This document shows, one piece after another, positions 55,253 to 64,000 of a stretch of 64,000 nucleotides of DNA (positions within the stretch are counted from its first letter, which is position 1; every line of letters begins with the position of its first letter). This DNA is from Pseudonocardia sp. CNS-004 (GTDB taxonomy: Bacteria > Actinomycetota > Actinomycetes > Mycobacteriales > Pseudonocardiaceae), in contig MKJV01000055.1 of NCBI GenBank assembly GCA_001942185.1, positions 96,314 through 160,313 of the forward strand, given 5' to 3'. Made by a program: the position numbers and the translations under genes. The notes under the pieces were generated by a model. That model saw only the letters and a list, made by a program, of their open reading frames with translations. It did not search any database and had not been told where the DNA came from.

Positions 55253-56142
55253 ATGCCTCGGGAGCCCGTCGAGTTGGTGAGCCTGGACGACGTCGAGCTG
55301 GCGTATCGCGTCGTCGGCAGCGGGCCGGAGCTGGTCGTCCTGCTCCACGGGTGGCCCCAGACGGGAGCGTGCTGGCGCAATGTCATGGAGCCGCTCAGCC
55401 GCGGCCGCACGGTGGTCGCCCCGGATCTGCGTGGTTATGGGGCCTCGGGGCTCGCCGGCTCCGGGTACGACAAGCGGGCCACCGCGGTCGACCTGAGCGG
55501 GCTCGTCCGCCATCTCGGACACGAGTCGGCCGTCGTGGTGGGACACGACCGCGGCGCCCGCGTCGCGCACCGGTGGGCACTGGACCGGCCGTCGGAGGTG
55601 AACGCGCTGGTGCTGCTGGACGTCTTGCCGACCAGGGTCGTGATGCGCTCGTTCGACCGGGAGTCGGCGAGCGAGATGTTCCACTGGTTCCTGCACCGGC
55701 AGGTCGATCTCGCGGAGGAGCTGATCTCCGTCAACGTCGAGCCGTACCTCAGGCACTTCTTCCGCCGGGTCCTCGACTCCGCGCCGTCGACGCCGAGACC
55801 TACGAGCACTACGTCGCGGCGTTCAGTGATCGGGCGCACCTGCGGGCGTCCCTCAAGGACTACCGGGCGGGTTTCACGACGGACCTCGAGCTCGACGAGG
55901 CCGACCACGAGCGCGGGTTGCGGGTGCAGGCTCCATTGCTCGTCCTCTGGGGCGCCGACGGCGGCCTCGGCGGTCGCGACGTCGTGGGCGTCTGGCAGGA
56001 GCACCACACCGATCCGGACGCGGTCAGCGGCCATGCCGTCCCCGGCGGTCACTACGTCCCGGAGGAGGCGCCCCAGGAGGTCGTGGACGCCGTCGAGTCG
56101 TTCCTCGCGCGCGTGCGGCCGCAGGCGGAGGTGTCCTCGTGA
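55253..56142 (+). CDS. Alpha/beta hydrolase of the fluoroacetate/haloacetate dehalogenase type, frame interrupted near 55781
   Basis: About 296 residues. VVLLHGWPQTGACWR (oxyanion region), DLRGYGASG, and the nucleophile motif VVGHDRGARVAHRWALDRPS in which Asp replaces Ser, as in fluoroacetate dehalogenase. MFHWFLHRQVDLAEELI carries the halide-binding His-Trp pair. After a frame change near 55781 (one G gives SGAVDAETYEHY) come the acid region VLWGADGG and the His in VPGGHYVPEEAP. AGGAGGA precedes the ATG. It would hydrolyse haloacetates or related C-X/epoxide substrates. Its stop overlaps the nitroreductase start by 4 bp. Confidence 0.82.
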
Positions 56143-56786
56143 CCGTGCTCGACCTGACCGCGGAGGAGCTGCTCACGACCACCCGATCCGTCCGCCACCG
56201 GCTGGACCTCGATCGGCCCGTCGACCCGCACGTGCTGCGGCGCTGCGTGGAGGTCGCGCTGCAGGCCCCGACGGGCCGCAACGAGCAGGGCTGTAGCTTC
56301 GTGGTCGTGACCGACCCGGAGCGCCGGGCGGCGCTGGCGCGGCTGTGGCGACAGGGGCTCGGGCAGGGCGACAGCCCCATGTCCACCGAGGCGCTGCGCC
56401 GCGCCCACACCGCACCGGGTTCGATGGAGAAGGTGTGGAGCGGCCTGCGCCACCTCGCCGAGAACCTGCACCGGGTGCCCGCGCTGGTGGTCCCGTGCAT
56501 CGAGGGCCGGACCGACGGGCTCGGGGCCGACCGGCAGGCCGGCCGATGGGCATCGGTCCTCCCCGCGGTCTGGAGCTTCATGCTCGCCGCCCGCCTGCAC
56601 GGCCTCGGTACGGTGTGGACCACCGGCAACATGGCGGTCGAGCGGGAGGTCGCCGAGCTCCTCGGGATCCCGTACGACTCCGTGATGCAGGCGGCGGTGA
56701 TCCCGGTGGCCCACACCGTCGGGACCGACTTCCGGACGGCGCCCAGGATCCCCGTCGACGAGGTCCTGCACTGGGAGACGTGGTAG
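56139..56786 (+). CDS. Nitroreductase-family FMN oxidoreductase
   Basis: A 215-residue protein: TTTRSVRHRLDLDRPVDPHV (RSxRxF region binding FMN), ALQAPTGRNEQGCSFVVVTD and, at the C-terminal end, FMLAARLHGLGTVWTTGNMA. Such enzymes reduce nitroaromatics, quinones or enones with NAD(P)H. It is translationally coupled (GTGA) to the dehalogenase-like gene and converges on the SDR gene of the hydroxyquinol operon, 8 bp away. Both suggest xenobiotic aromatic catabolism. Confidence 0.85.
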   Translation: MTVLDLTAEELLTTTRSVRHRLDLDRPVDPHVLRRCVEVALQAPTGRNEQGCSFVVVTDPERRAALARLWRQGLGQGDSPMSTEALRRAHTAPGSMEKVWSGLRHLAENLHRVPALVVPCIEGRTDGLGADRQAGRWASVLPAVWSFMLAARLHGLGTVWTTGNMAVEREVAELLGIPYDSVMQAAVIPVAHTVGTDFRTAPRIPVDEVLHWETW

Positions 56787-56794
56787 CCGGACGG

Positions 56795-57547
56795 TCAGAC
56801 GGCGGTCAGGCCCCCGTCGACGAGGATCTCGACACCGGTCACGTAGGAGGACTCGTCGCAGGCCAGGAAGAGGACGACGTCGGCCACCTCCTGGACCTCC
56901 CCGGCCCGCTTCATCGGCACGCCCTCGATCTGCCTGGCCCGCCAGACCGGATCGGCGGAGCCGCGCGACGTGCGCATCGGGGGGAGCATCCCCGGTGCGA
57001 CTGCGTTGACCCGGATGCCGTCGGCGGCGTGGTGCACCGAGGCGGTCCTGGTCATCGACGTCACGGCGGCCTTGGAAGCGCCGTAGCCCAGGTGCACGCC
57101 GAACTGCCCGATCGAGGCCGAGATCGAGGACAGGTTGACGATCGAGCCGCCGCCGGAGCGGGCCATGGCGGCTGCCCCGTGCTTGATACCGAGGAAGACG
57201 CCCCGCGCGTTGACCTGCATGAGGCGGTCGAAGTACTCGGTGCTAGTGAGGTCGGGGTCGAACGTGCCGCTGATCCCGGCGTTGTTCACCAGCACGTCGA
57301 GGCGGCCGAACCGGTCGATCACGTCGTCGACTGCGGCGGTCCACGAGCTCTCGTCGGTCACGTCGAGGTGCCGGTAGTGCGCCTGGCCGCCGGCGGCGCG
57401 GATCTCCGCCACGGCCACGGTTCCGTCGCCGTCGCAGATGTCGCCGACGACGACCGTGGCGCCCTCGCGGGCGAACGTCTCGGCGGTGGCCCGGCCCATC
57501 CCGCCGGCCGCGCCGCTGATCAGGGCGATCTTGTCGGGCAGTCGCAT
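56795..57547 (-). CDS. Short-chain dehydrogenase/reductase (SDR)
   Basis: A 250-residue classical SDR: ALISGAAGGMGRATAETFAR (TGxxxGxG variant with Ser-Gly), VNNAGISGTF, and the catalytic Ser-Tyr-Lys as NLSSISASIGQ with YGASKAAV. The C-terminus is VTGVEILVDGG. Last gene of the minus-strand hydroxyquinol operon, 19 bp behind the MFS gene. Oxidises or reduces a hydroxyl/keto group of an intermediate; exact substrate unknown. Intact. Confidence 0.87.
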   Translation of the reverse strand: MRLPDKIALISGAAGGMGRATAETFAREGATVVVGDICDGDGTVAVAEIRAAGGQAHYRHLDVTDESSWTAAVDDVIDRFGRLDVLVNNAGISGTFDPDLTSTEYFDRLMQVNARGVFLGIKHGAAAMARSGGGSIVNLSSISASIGQFGVHLGYGASKAAVTSMTRTASVHHAADGIRVNAVAPGMLPPMRTSRGSADPVWRARQIEGVPMKRAGEVQEVADVVLFLACDESSYVTGVEILVDGGLTAV

Positions 57548-57566
57548 GATGTGGGTCCTTCCTCGG

Positions 57567-58936
57567 TCATCGTCGGGTCGTGGTGTGTCGGAACGCCGCG
57601 GGGGCCGGCTCCCGGTCGACGGCGCGCGCTCGCCGTCCCTTGATCGTCACGGCGAGGATGCAGACCGCTGCGGGGGCGAGCAGGGAGAGGAAGACCTGCC
57701 GGTAGTCGAGGCCCGCAGCGACGAGCATGGTGCCGGCGGCCGCGCCCGCGATGGCGCCGAAGCGGGCGATGCCGGTGGCCCAGCTGGTGCCGGTCGCGCG
57801 GATCGAGGTGGGGTAGGAAGGCGGCCGACAGGATGGGGAAGCCCGTGCCGACGGTGTTGGTGAACATGCCGAGCACGAAGATCAGGGCACCGAGGACGAC
57901 CACGTCCTGCGGGGCGAGGGCGACGAGGATGAGCATCACGGCGGCGCAGGCCATGGCGACAACCACCGTCCTGTGCAGTCCGAAGCGGTCCATCAGGTAC
58001 CCGATCCCGAGGTTCCCGATCGTTCCGCCCGCCTGGAGCAGCAGCCCGATGGTCGCGGCGGCGGTCAGGGAGAAGCCGACGTCGGTCATCAGGATCGGCA
58101 GCCAGCTGTTCATCAGGTAGATGATGAAGAACGCGGCGACGAACCCGATCCAAATGGTGATCGTCCCGGTGCGGAAGCCGCGGGCCACCAGCCCGGCGAC
58201 GGGGACCGACGCGGCGACGGCGGGCTCGTCGAGGCAGAACCGGGCGTCGGCCGGGATGCGCTCGGGCACCACGCGCTTCATCAGGTCGACCAGCTCGCCC
58301 TGCCGCCCGCCGTGGCGGGCGAGGAACTTCGGCGACTCGGGCAGCGCACGGCGACCCAGACGGCGTAGGCGAGCGGGAGGACCCCGCCGACGACGAGGGC
58401 CCAGTGCCAGCTCGCGATCTGCACGGCCGCGCTGGTGAGGTAGCCGGCGACCGCGCCCCCAAGCGTCATCCCGCAGTAGGTGAGGGCCATCATCGCGCTC
58501 CGTCGACGGGACGGGGCGTACTCGGAGACCAGCGTCGTGGCGTTGGGCAGGGCCGCGCCGAGTCCGATGCCGGTGAGCAGGCGGAGGATCGAGAACCACA
58601 GGACGTCCGTGGTGACGGCCGTTGCCAGGCTCATCAGCCCGAAGAAGACGAGCGAGGCGATGATGACCTTGCGGCGGCGACGCGGTCGGCGAGCGGCCCG
58701 GCGACGAGGGAGCCGATCGCCAGGCCGAGCAGTCCGCTGGTGACGACGGGACCGAGCTCGGCCTTCGTGAGTCCCCAGTCCGAGATGAGCGACGGGCCGA
58801 TGTAGCTGACGATGGCGACGTCGATCCCGTCGAGGGTCGCCACTCCCAGGCAGAGAAGTAGTACCCGGCGTTGCAGGCGTCCGACTGGGTGCCGGTCGAT
58901 GAGGCTCTGCAGGTCGACGGCGGGCGGTGCAGGCAT
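57567..58936 (-). CDS. Aromatic-acid:H+ symporter (AAHS/PcaK-type MFS), three frame breaks
   Basis: Four frame segments assemble into one permease of about 455 residues. Segment 1 is VATLDGIDVAIVSYIGPSLI with GPLADRVA. Segment 2 is KVIIASLVFFGLMSLATAVT to LPLAYAVWVA. Segment 3 is LPESPKFLARHGG and IGFVAAFFIIYLMNSWLPIL to FPILSAAF. Segment 4 is YPTSIRATGTSWATGIARFG to the stop. Breaks lie near 58678 (missing G), 58345 and 57816 (extra base). The LDGxD and GPLADR motifs and PESPKFL are AAHS signatures. It would import the aromatic acid feeding the ring-cleavage enzymes. Confidence 0.78.
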
Positions 58937-59017
58937 CGGATGTCCTCCGTTGGACGGCAGGGTCGATCGGACTCCGCCGCGCGGTGCGCGAGGAGCAGCG
59001 CTCGGTCCAGGGCGTGG

Positions 59018-60084
59018 CTAGGCGGCCGGGGGCGCGGTACCGGCGAGGGCGTTGTCGAGAATGTTTCGAAGATCGGCTTCGGTGACGGACGTGGGGTTGG
59101 CGTAGGGGTTGGCGAGGGCCTGGTCGACGACGGTCTGCAGGCCGCCGGCCGGCACGCCCAGCGCTGCGAGCGACATCTCGGCGCGAGGTCCCGGGCGAGG
59201 TGGAACAGGTGCTCGGCGGGATCGGCGGCGCCGAGGACGTCCTGAAGGGCCCTGCGGGCCGGCGCGGCAACGGGCAGGTTCACGGCGAGGACGTGCGGGA
59301 GCACCGCGGTGTGGGTCTCGGCGTGCGGGAGGTCGAACGTGCCGCCGAGGATGTGGCAGAGCTGGTGGTGCAGCGACATCGTGGTGGCCCCCAGGACCAT
59401 GCCGGCGAGCCAGGCTCCGTAGAGGGCGTCCGCGCGGGCGTCGATGTCGCGCGGGTCGGCGACCAGGCGGGGGAGCGCCGCGGCGATGGCTCGTACGGAC
59501 TCCACGGCGAGGAGCGCGGTGATCGGAGAGCCGTCGGGCGCGTACAACGCCTCGGCGGAGTGCGCGAGCGCGTTCATCCCGCTGGTGACCGACAGGGCCG
59601 GCGGGAGCGTGACGGTCAGCGCCGGGTCGTAGACCACGGTGGCCGGGAGCACTCGCGGATCGCGGTCGGTGGCCTTGCGGCCGGCGTCGGTCAGACCCCA
59701 GATCGGCGTCATCTCCGAGCCCGCGTACGTCGTCGGCACGGCGACGATCGGCAGGCCGGTCTCCTTGGCGATGGCCTTGGCCAGGCCGATCGCCGAGCCG
59801 CCGCCGACCGCGACGCAGCCGTCGGCGGAGATCTCCCGGCAGCGCGCGACGGCCGCCGCGGCGACCTCGGCCGGGACGTGCAGCGTGGCGTGCGCGTGCA
59901 GCGCGACGACCCGGTCGCCGAGCGGAGCCGTGAGCGCCGCTGCGAGGTCGGCCTGCTGGGGGGTGCACACCACGATCAGCCGGTGCAGGGCGAGGCGCTC
60001 GACCTCCTCCGGCAGCCGGAGGCTCGCCCCCACCGCGAAGACGACGCGGCCGGGCCGGCTCTCGTGGACGAAGTCGCGCGTCAT
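59018..60084 (-). CDS. Maleylacetate reductase (iron-type alcohol dehydrogenase fold), frame interrupted near 59182
   Basis: About 355 residues. VAVGGGSAIGLAKAIAKETG (dinucleotide binding) and VPTTYAGSEMTPIWGLTDAG are the MAR family's hallmark. ALAHSAEALYAP and GTFDLPHAETHTAVLPHV follow with metal or His residues. The end (EMSLAALGVPAGGLQTVVDQ to AGTAPPAA) is in another frame; one G near 59182 (DLGAEMSLAALG) joins it. It reduces maleylacetate to 3-oxoadipate, directly after hydroxyquinol cleavage. Its ATG overlaps the dioxygenase stop by 4 bp. Confidence 0.87.
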
Positions 60085-60973
60085 GGCCGCGTCCCTCCGG
60101 GACCGGGGTCGAGGATCACGTCGAACTCGAGCAGCCGGAAGGGGTTGGCGACCCCGTAGTGCTCGGCGCGCAGGGGGTCGTCCACGACCACCACCGGGCG
60201 GATCAGCGACCGCTTCACCCCGAACACGGTGTCCGAGTCCAGGTAGGGGCTGCCCTCGACGAAGACGTGCGTGGTCAGCGGTGCGTGGCCGTCGGCTTCG
60301 GCGATGAGGTGGATGTGCGCGGGACGGTTGGGGTGGCGGTCGGTGGCCGCGAGCAACTGCCCGACCGGCCCGTCGTCCGGGATGGGGTAGTAGCGCGGGA
60401 CGACCGTCCGCAGCCAGAAGGGCCCCCGGTCGTCGGCGACGAACAGCCCCCGGAGGTTGCGCTCGGGCTGCACGTCGGGTTGCTGGACGTCGTAGTAGCC
60501 GGCGCCGTTGGCCTGCCACACGTCCACCCGTGCGCCGGGCAGGGGGGTCCCGTCGGACGACCGGGCCTGTCCGGCGAAGACGCAGGGCTCACCGTTGTGG
60601 TCGAGGGAGATGTTCGCGCCCAGCTCGCGGTGCGGGGACTCGACCATGTGGAACGGGCCGAGGACGGTCGAGTCCGTGGTCCCGGAGGGCTTGCGGTGGT
60701 TGATCGCATCGACCAGCACCGTCACCCGAGCACGTCGGACAGCAGGACGAACTCCTGCCGGGTGTCGTCGCACATGTGCCCGACGTCGGTGAGGAAGTCG
60801 ACGGCGCTCTGCCACTCCTGCTCGGTGGGTTCGACGTCCTTGACGAACCCGTGCAGGTGCTCGACCAGGCTCGTCATGACCTGCTTCAGCCGCTCGTCCG
60901 GCGTGTGGGCGAAGCTCGCGGCGACGACCGCGACCGAGCTGCTCTCCGAGAACCCCGCGTGCTGGGTGATCAT
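60081..60973 (-). CDS. Hydroxyquinol 1,2-dioxygenase (intradiol), frame interrupted near 60724
   Basis: About 296 residues. The helical N-terminal domain (SFAHTPDERLKQVMTSLVEH, QEFVLLSDVLG) and the catalytic domain (LVDAINHRKPSGTTDSTVLG, PFHMV) are in different frames; one G near 60724 restores DVLGVTVLVDAINH. Non-haem Fe(III) ligands are visible as RYYPIPDDG (Tyr pair) and RPAHIHLIAE (His pair). It cleaves hydroxyquinol (1,2,4-trihydroxybenzene) to maleylacetate. Coupled by ATGA to both neighbours. Confidence 0.88.
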
Positions 60974-61803
60974 CGGCGGGTCTCCTCGAGGTTCGTCGTC
61001 CACTGCGCCGGGGTGAGGCCGGCGCGCTCGAGCACCGCGGCGCCCGCCTCGAACGCGAGCCGGGCGGTGACCGCGGCGGGACGCGCGTCGAGCTCGTCGG
61101 AGAAGACCTCCACGGACGCCGGCGCGCTGACCCCGCGGTCGCGCAGGGCGCGAAGCAGGCCGAGCGTGTCGCCGGCGCCTCGCCCGGGGAGCAGACGCCG
61201 GTGGCGGGCCTCGTCGGCGAGGTCGGGCTCGGCCTCGGGGAGCACGTCGCACAGCTGCAGGGACGTGATCGCGGACGCGGGGACGGTGGCGAGATCGTCG
61301 AGCCGCGCGCCGGAGCGGAACCAGTGCCAGAGGTCGAGGACGATCCCGGCGTTCGGCCGGTCCGCGGCCGCGACGACCTTCCACGCCCCGCCGAGGGTCC
61401 GGACGTGGCTGTAGGGGAGGAACTCGAAGCCGACCAGCACGCCGTGGTCGGCGGCGCGGTCGCACAGCGCCCCGAACGGCTCCACGAGATCCGACAGCGG
61501 GTGCGCCGCGAACATCGGGACGTTGAGCTGCCGGACCCCGATCCGGTCGGCCAGGCGGAACATCGCCGCCTCCACCGGATCCTCGCCTGCGGCCCAGTCC
61601 CAGTTGTGCTCCAGCTCCAGGACGCGCACGCCGTGCCGGTCGAGCAGGTCCCGGACGTCCGCGTCGGACATCCCCGCGTCAAGATAGTCGGCGACCCGCA
61701 GGCCGATGCCGGTGAAGCCCGCCTCCGCGGCCGCGGCCACCCTGGTGGGCAGGTCGGCGAAGCGCAGGGTGTGCGCGCTGCACGTGAGTGGGGGAGTGGC
61801 CAT
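60970..61803 (-). CDS. Sugar phosphate isomerase/epimerase (AP-endonuclease-2 TIM barrel)
   Basis: A 277-residue xylose-isomerase-like TIM barrel: LTCSAHTLRFADLPTRVAAA, GFTGIGLRVADYLDAG, VLELEHNWDW, VGFEFLPYSHVRTLGGAWKV, and the metal-binding segment NAGIVLDLWHWFRSG. Relatives include 3-dehydroshikimate dehydratase and inosose isomerases. In this operon it could convert an upstream alicyclic or aromatic precursor. Overlaps the dioxygenase start by 4 bp. Intact. Confidence 0.82.
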   Translation of the reverse strand: MATPPLTCSAHTLRFADLPTRVAAAAEAGFTGIGLRVADYLDAGMSDADVRDLLDRHGVRVLELEHNWDWAAGEDPVEAAMFRLADRIGVRQLNVPMFAAHPLSDLVEPFGALCDRAADHGVLVGFEFLPYSHVRTLGGAWKVVAAADRPNAGIVLDLWHWFRSGARLDDLATVPASAITSLQLCDVLPEAEPDLADEARHRRLLPGRGAGDTLGLLRALRDRGVSAPASVEVFSDELDARPAAVTARLAFEAGAAVLERAGLTPAQWTTNLEETRR

Positions 61804-61804
61804 G

Positions 61805-62429
61805 TCAGCGCCCCACCTGCTGCGGGTCGCCCGGGGTGCTCGATCCGGCCAGCCACTTCGCGCCCTCGTCGTAGAGGCGCTGCACTGCCGCTCCGGCCAG
61901 ACCGGGCAGTCCGGTCGTGACCGTGAAGCCGGCCTTCGTCTGCAGGTAGCCGAGGTGGCGGTAGCCGACCGGGAACCGGTCCAGGAGGTCGAGGTCGAGA
62001 TCCAGGGAGGCGGACGGGTCGACCGGGTCCAGGCGGTCCTTCTCGTAGATGGGCTGCCGCCGCACGATCTTCCAGCCGTCGGCGTCACGGCGGCAGAAGT
62101 CGTAGAAGCGGCCGGTGCAGACCACGTCGACCTCGACGCCGTCGACGCTCGCGCGCTGGTTGATCGTCATCTTCGTCTGGGCGACGGCCCGGTCCTCGAC
62201 GACGTCGGCGGTGTGTCCGCCGAGGAAGTGCAGGATGCTCACTCCGCTGTCGAAGCCGGCTCTGCTGACCGCGATGAACTCCGCCGCCGGGCCCTGGAAC
62301 CACGTCGCGGTCATCCAGCTCCGGGGCCCACACGGTGGCGAAGCGGTCCCAGTCCCCGGCGTCCCGCCACACCGCCCAGTTCTCCACCAGCTCACGCAGC
62401 GCCAGCCGGTCCTCGCGACTCGTCGACAC
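61805..62429 (-). CDS. NTF2/SnoaL-like protein, frame interrupted near 62319
   Basis: About 208 residues. The start STSREDRLALRELVENWAVW (NTF2-like helix) is in one frame. TATWFQGPAAEFIAVSRAGF, LHFLGGHTADVVEDRAVAQT, and VDVVCTGRFYDFCRRDADGW with KIVRRQPIYEKDRLDPVDPS are in another. One missing base near 62319 explains the break. The C-terminal extension FPVGYRHLGYLQTKAGF is typical of NTF2 proteins found in aromatic-degradation operons, often without known catalytic role. Ends 1 bp before the TIM-barrel gene. Confidence 0.78.
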
Positions 62430-62468
62430 GCTTCCAACCTCCTCGTTCCGTGCTTTCGTCCGTGTGGT

Positions 62469-63250
62469 TCAGCTGATGTGCGGTGCGAGCTGCGTCCCGG
62501 CCGCGACATGCAGCGTCTCGCCGGTGATGGCGCGGGCCCGGTCGGAGAGGAGGAACGCCACGGCGTTCGCCACGTCGACCGGCTCCACCAGCGTGCCCAG
62601 CGGGGACGCGGCGGCGAACCGACCGGCGTACGCCTCGAGGAACTCCGCGTCGCCTTTCCCGTTGTTGAACGGGGTGCGCACGAAGCTCGGCGCGACCACG
62701 TTCGCGGTGACGCCGAGCGGGCCGAGCTCGCGGCAGGCCGCGCGGGTCATGCCGACGAGTCCCGCCTTGGACGCGGAGTACGACGCCGTGGAGCCGCCTC
62801 CGAGCCAGACGCGCGAGCCGATCGACACCACCCGCCCGCCACCCTGGCGCCGCCACAGCGGGATGCAGTGCTTGATCATCAGCATCGCGCCGGTCAGGTT
62901 GACGTCGAGCGTGGCCTGCCACGTGCCCAGCTCGAGGCTCTCCACCGAGTGTTGCGGCTCGACGCCCGCGTTGTTGACCAGCGCGTCGGCCCGGCCCCAC
63001 GTCACGTCGACCTGCCCCACCGCGGTCTGCACGGACTCCTCGTCCGTGACGTCGGCTGCGAAGCCCAGCACCCGGCCCGCGGCTCCGTCCGTGCCGGCCA
63101 GTCGATCGGCGGCCTCCTCGGCCCCGCGCCGGTCCAGCAGGCGACCCGGAATCCGTCGCCGAGCAGGACGGCGGCGATGGTCGCGCCCAACCCGCCGGCG
63201 CCGCCGGTCACGATCGCGACCGGTGCGGTGGCGCTCGTCGGTGTGCTCAC
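62469..63250 (-). CDS. Short-chain dehydrogenase/reductase (SDR), frame interrupted near 63142
   Basis: About 260 residues. The cofactor motif VAIVTGGAGGLGATIAAVLL is in the first frame. After one missing base near 63142 (VALLDRRGAEEAAD) come VLGFAADVTDEESVQTAV, VNNAGVEPQHS, the catalytic SIGSRVWLGGGSTASYSASK and the end ITGETLHVAAGTQ. Its GTG overlaps the preceding alpha/beta hydrolase stop by 4 bp. It probably acts on an intermediate upstream of ring cleavage. Confidence 0.84.
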
Positions 63251-63978
63251 GAGGCGCCGACCGACGCCCGGTGCCGGGACGCGAACTCGACGATCTCGCG
63301 CGCCACCGCGTCCGGCATCGACAGCATCGGCGAGTGGCTCGACTCGAGCTCGCTCGACGACCCCAGCCGGGCCGCCATCATGCGCTGGACGTCGGGCGTG
63401 CAGGCCCGGTCCAGGGTGCAGACGACGAAGTGCGACGGGACCTCCCGCCAGGCCGCCCGCGTCACCACCGCCTCCCGGGCGTCGGCGTGCTCGGGCGTGA
63501 GGCGCGCGGCGGCGTCGGCGGCGTCGGCAGGCGGGCAGTCGTGGTAGAAGGCGTGCCGCGCGGTCTCCGGGTCGATGACCAGGTTGTCCCCGACGCGGCG
63601 GATGTCGTCCCGGCCGGCCTGCGACCCGGCCACCGCGTCGTTGACCGACGCGACCGACTCCCCGGCCTCGAGGCAGAACGCGCTCACGAACACCATGGCG
63701 CGCACGTTCGGCGCAGCGCCGACCTCGGTCAGCAGAGCCCCGGAGTAGGAGTGCCCCACGAGCACGACGTCACCGGGGACGCCGGCGAGCACTCGGACCA
63801 GGTGGTCGCAGTGCCCCCGGAACGTCGGGTCACCGGGCGCGCGGTCCGCGCCCGGCAGGGTGACGCGCACGCAGGGGTGGCCCTGCGCCTCGAGCAGGGC
63901 GGCGACGCGCTCCCACGCCCAGCCGCCGTGCCACATCCCGTGGACGAGAACGACGGTCGGCACTCGATCTGTGGTCAT
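63247..63978 (-). CDS. Alpha/beta hydrolase (salicylate-esterase/PNAE-like)
   Basis: A 243-residue hydrolase. VVLVHGMWHGGWAWERVAAL (HG oxyanion motif) and VVLVGHSYSGALLTEVGA carry the catalytic Ser. FVVCTLDRACTPDVQRMMAA and SSHSPMLSMPD give acid and His. This matches plant-type methylesterase/EstC-like enzymes of about 240 residues. First visible gene of the minus-strand operon; GAAGGACC precedes the ATG. It may release an aromatic from an ester. Intact. Confidence 0.85.
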   Translation of the reverse strand: MTTDRVPTVVLVHGMWHGGWAWERVAALLEAQGHPCVRVTLPGADRAPGDPTFRGHCDHLVRVLAGVPGDVVLVGHSYSGALLTEVGAAPNVRAMVFVSAFCLEAGESVASVNDAVAGSQAGRDDIRRVGDNLVIDPETARHAFYHDCPPADAADAAARLTPEHADAREAVVTRAAWREVPSHFVVCTLDRACTPDVQRMMAARLGSSSELESSHSPMLSMPDAVAREIVEFASRHRASVGAS

Positions 63979-64000
63979 CGCTGGGTCCTTCCGGTGTCAG

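Noticed and set aside
57520..60519. 999-codon minus-strand frame covering parts of the MFS, maleylacetate reductase and upstream sequence
   Set aside because: It only strings together pieces of two real genes that share one frame because of indels; the other segments of both genes lie in different frames.

Overview
The window is high-GC actinobacterial chromosome, and the gene content points to the Pseudonocardiaceae (a Pseudonocardia-like organism). The evidence is extreme GC, frequent GTG starts, 4-bp ATGA/GTGA gene overlaps, an actinobacterial RNase E with an IF2_N-type N-terminus, the DUF2344-rne-rplU-rpmA-obg-proB order, and the mycobacterial-type nadD/rsfS/gpgP/octT/degV/comEA/comEC order. 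The species assignment is inference. No rRNA, convincing tRNA or CRISPR array is visible.

Layout. 1-3.1 kb: end of a large ATPase-type regulator, then a PIG-L deacetylase/MFS pair. 3.2-12.2 kb: a HAD phosphatase, then an XRE-cupin regulator and a BMP-type nucleoside ABC importer (lipoprotein, double ATPase, two permeases) with a TRZ/ATZ amidohydrolase and an isopenicillin-N-synthase-like oxygenase; an AraC regulator reads against them. 12.3-15.1 kb: SRPBCC protein, a broken DUF559 gene, a broken HTH gene and a small protein, with two copies of a palindromic repeat. 15.1-24 kb: housekeeping block DUF2344, rne, rplU, rpmA, obg, proB, pcm. 24-28.3 kb: hexuronate/sugar-acid cassette (zinc dehydrogenase, MHS-type permease, ManD-like dehydratase) with a divergent GntR regulator and a GTATAC operator. 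28.4-31.7 kb: a second DUF559 gene between two copies of another repeat, then a RecQ-phosphoribosyltransferase fusion. 31.9-37.8 kb: a 36-residue peptide ending in three identical heptads, an MFS exporter, a MoxR/VWA pair, a TetR-operator-DUF1348 module, AlkB, and a SPW-repeat protein that runs into a 15-bp tandem repeat. 38-42.3 kb: TetR, nadD, an anti-sigma/STAS pair, rsfS, gpgP, octT.

42.3-46.9 kb is an insertion into that conserved order. It holds a serine-recombinase relic, an esterase, a tightly coupled arsR-ybaK-ridA-threonine-dehydratase operon and a WD40 relic. degV, comEA and comEC follow, with an ABC-permease relic and a membrane TPR gene between comEA and comEC. From 52.2 kb the region is accessory: a two-gene secreted-protein unit, transposase debris and a Nudix hydrolase. 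It then becomes catabolic, with a haloacetate-dehalogenase-like hydrolase plus nitroreductase, and an eight-gene minus-strand operon for hydroxyquinol ring cleavage (hydroxyquinol 1,2-dioxygenase, maleylacetate reductase, aromatic-acid MFS and accessory enzymes).

A major caveat is that over 20 genes, including housekeeping ones (rne, proB, recQ), are interrupted by single-base frame changes that restore a normal family sequence when corrected. Most are one missing G or C. I read most of these as sequencing or assembly errors, and I give gene limits spanning both frames.
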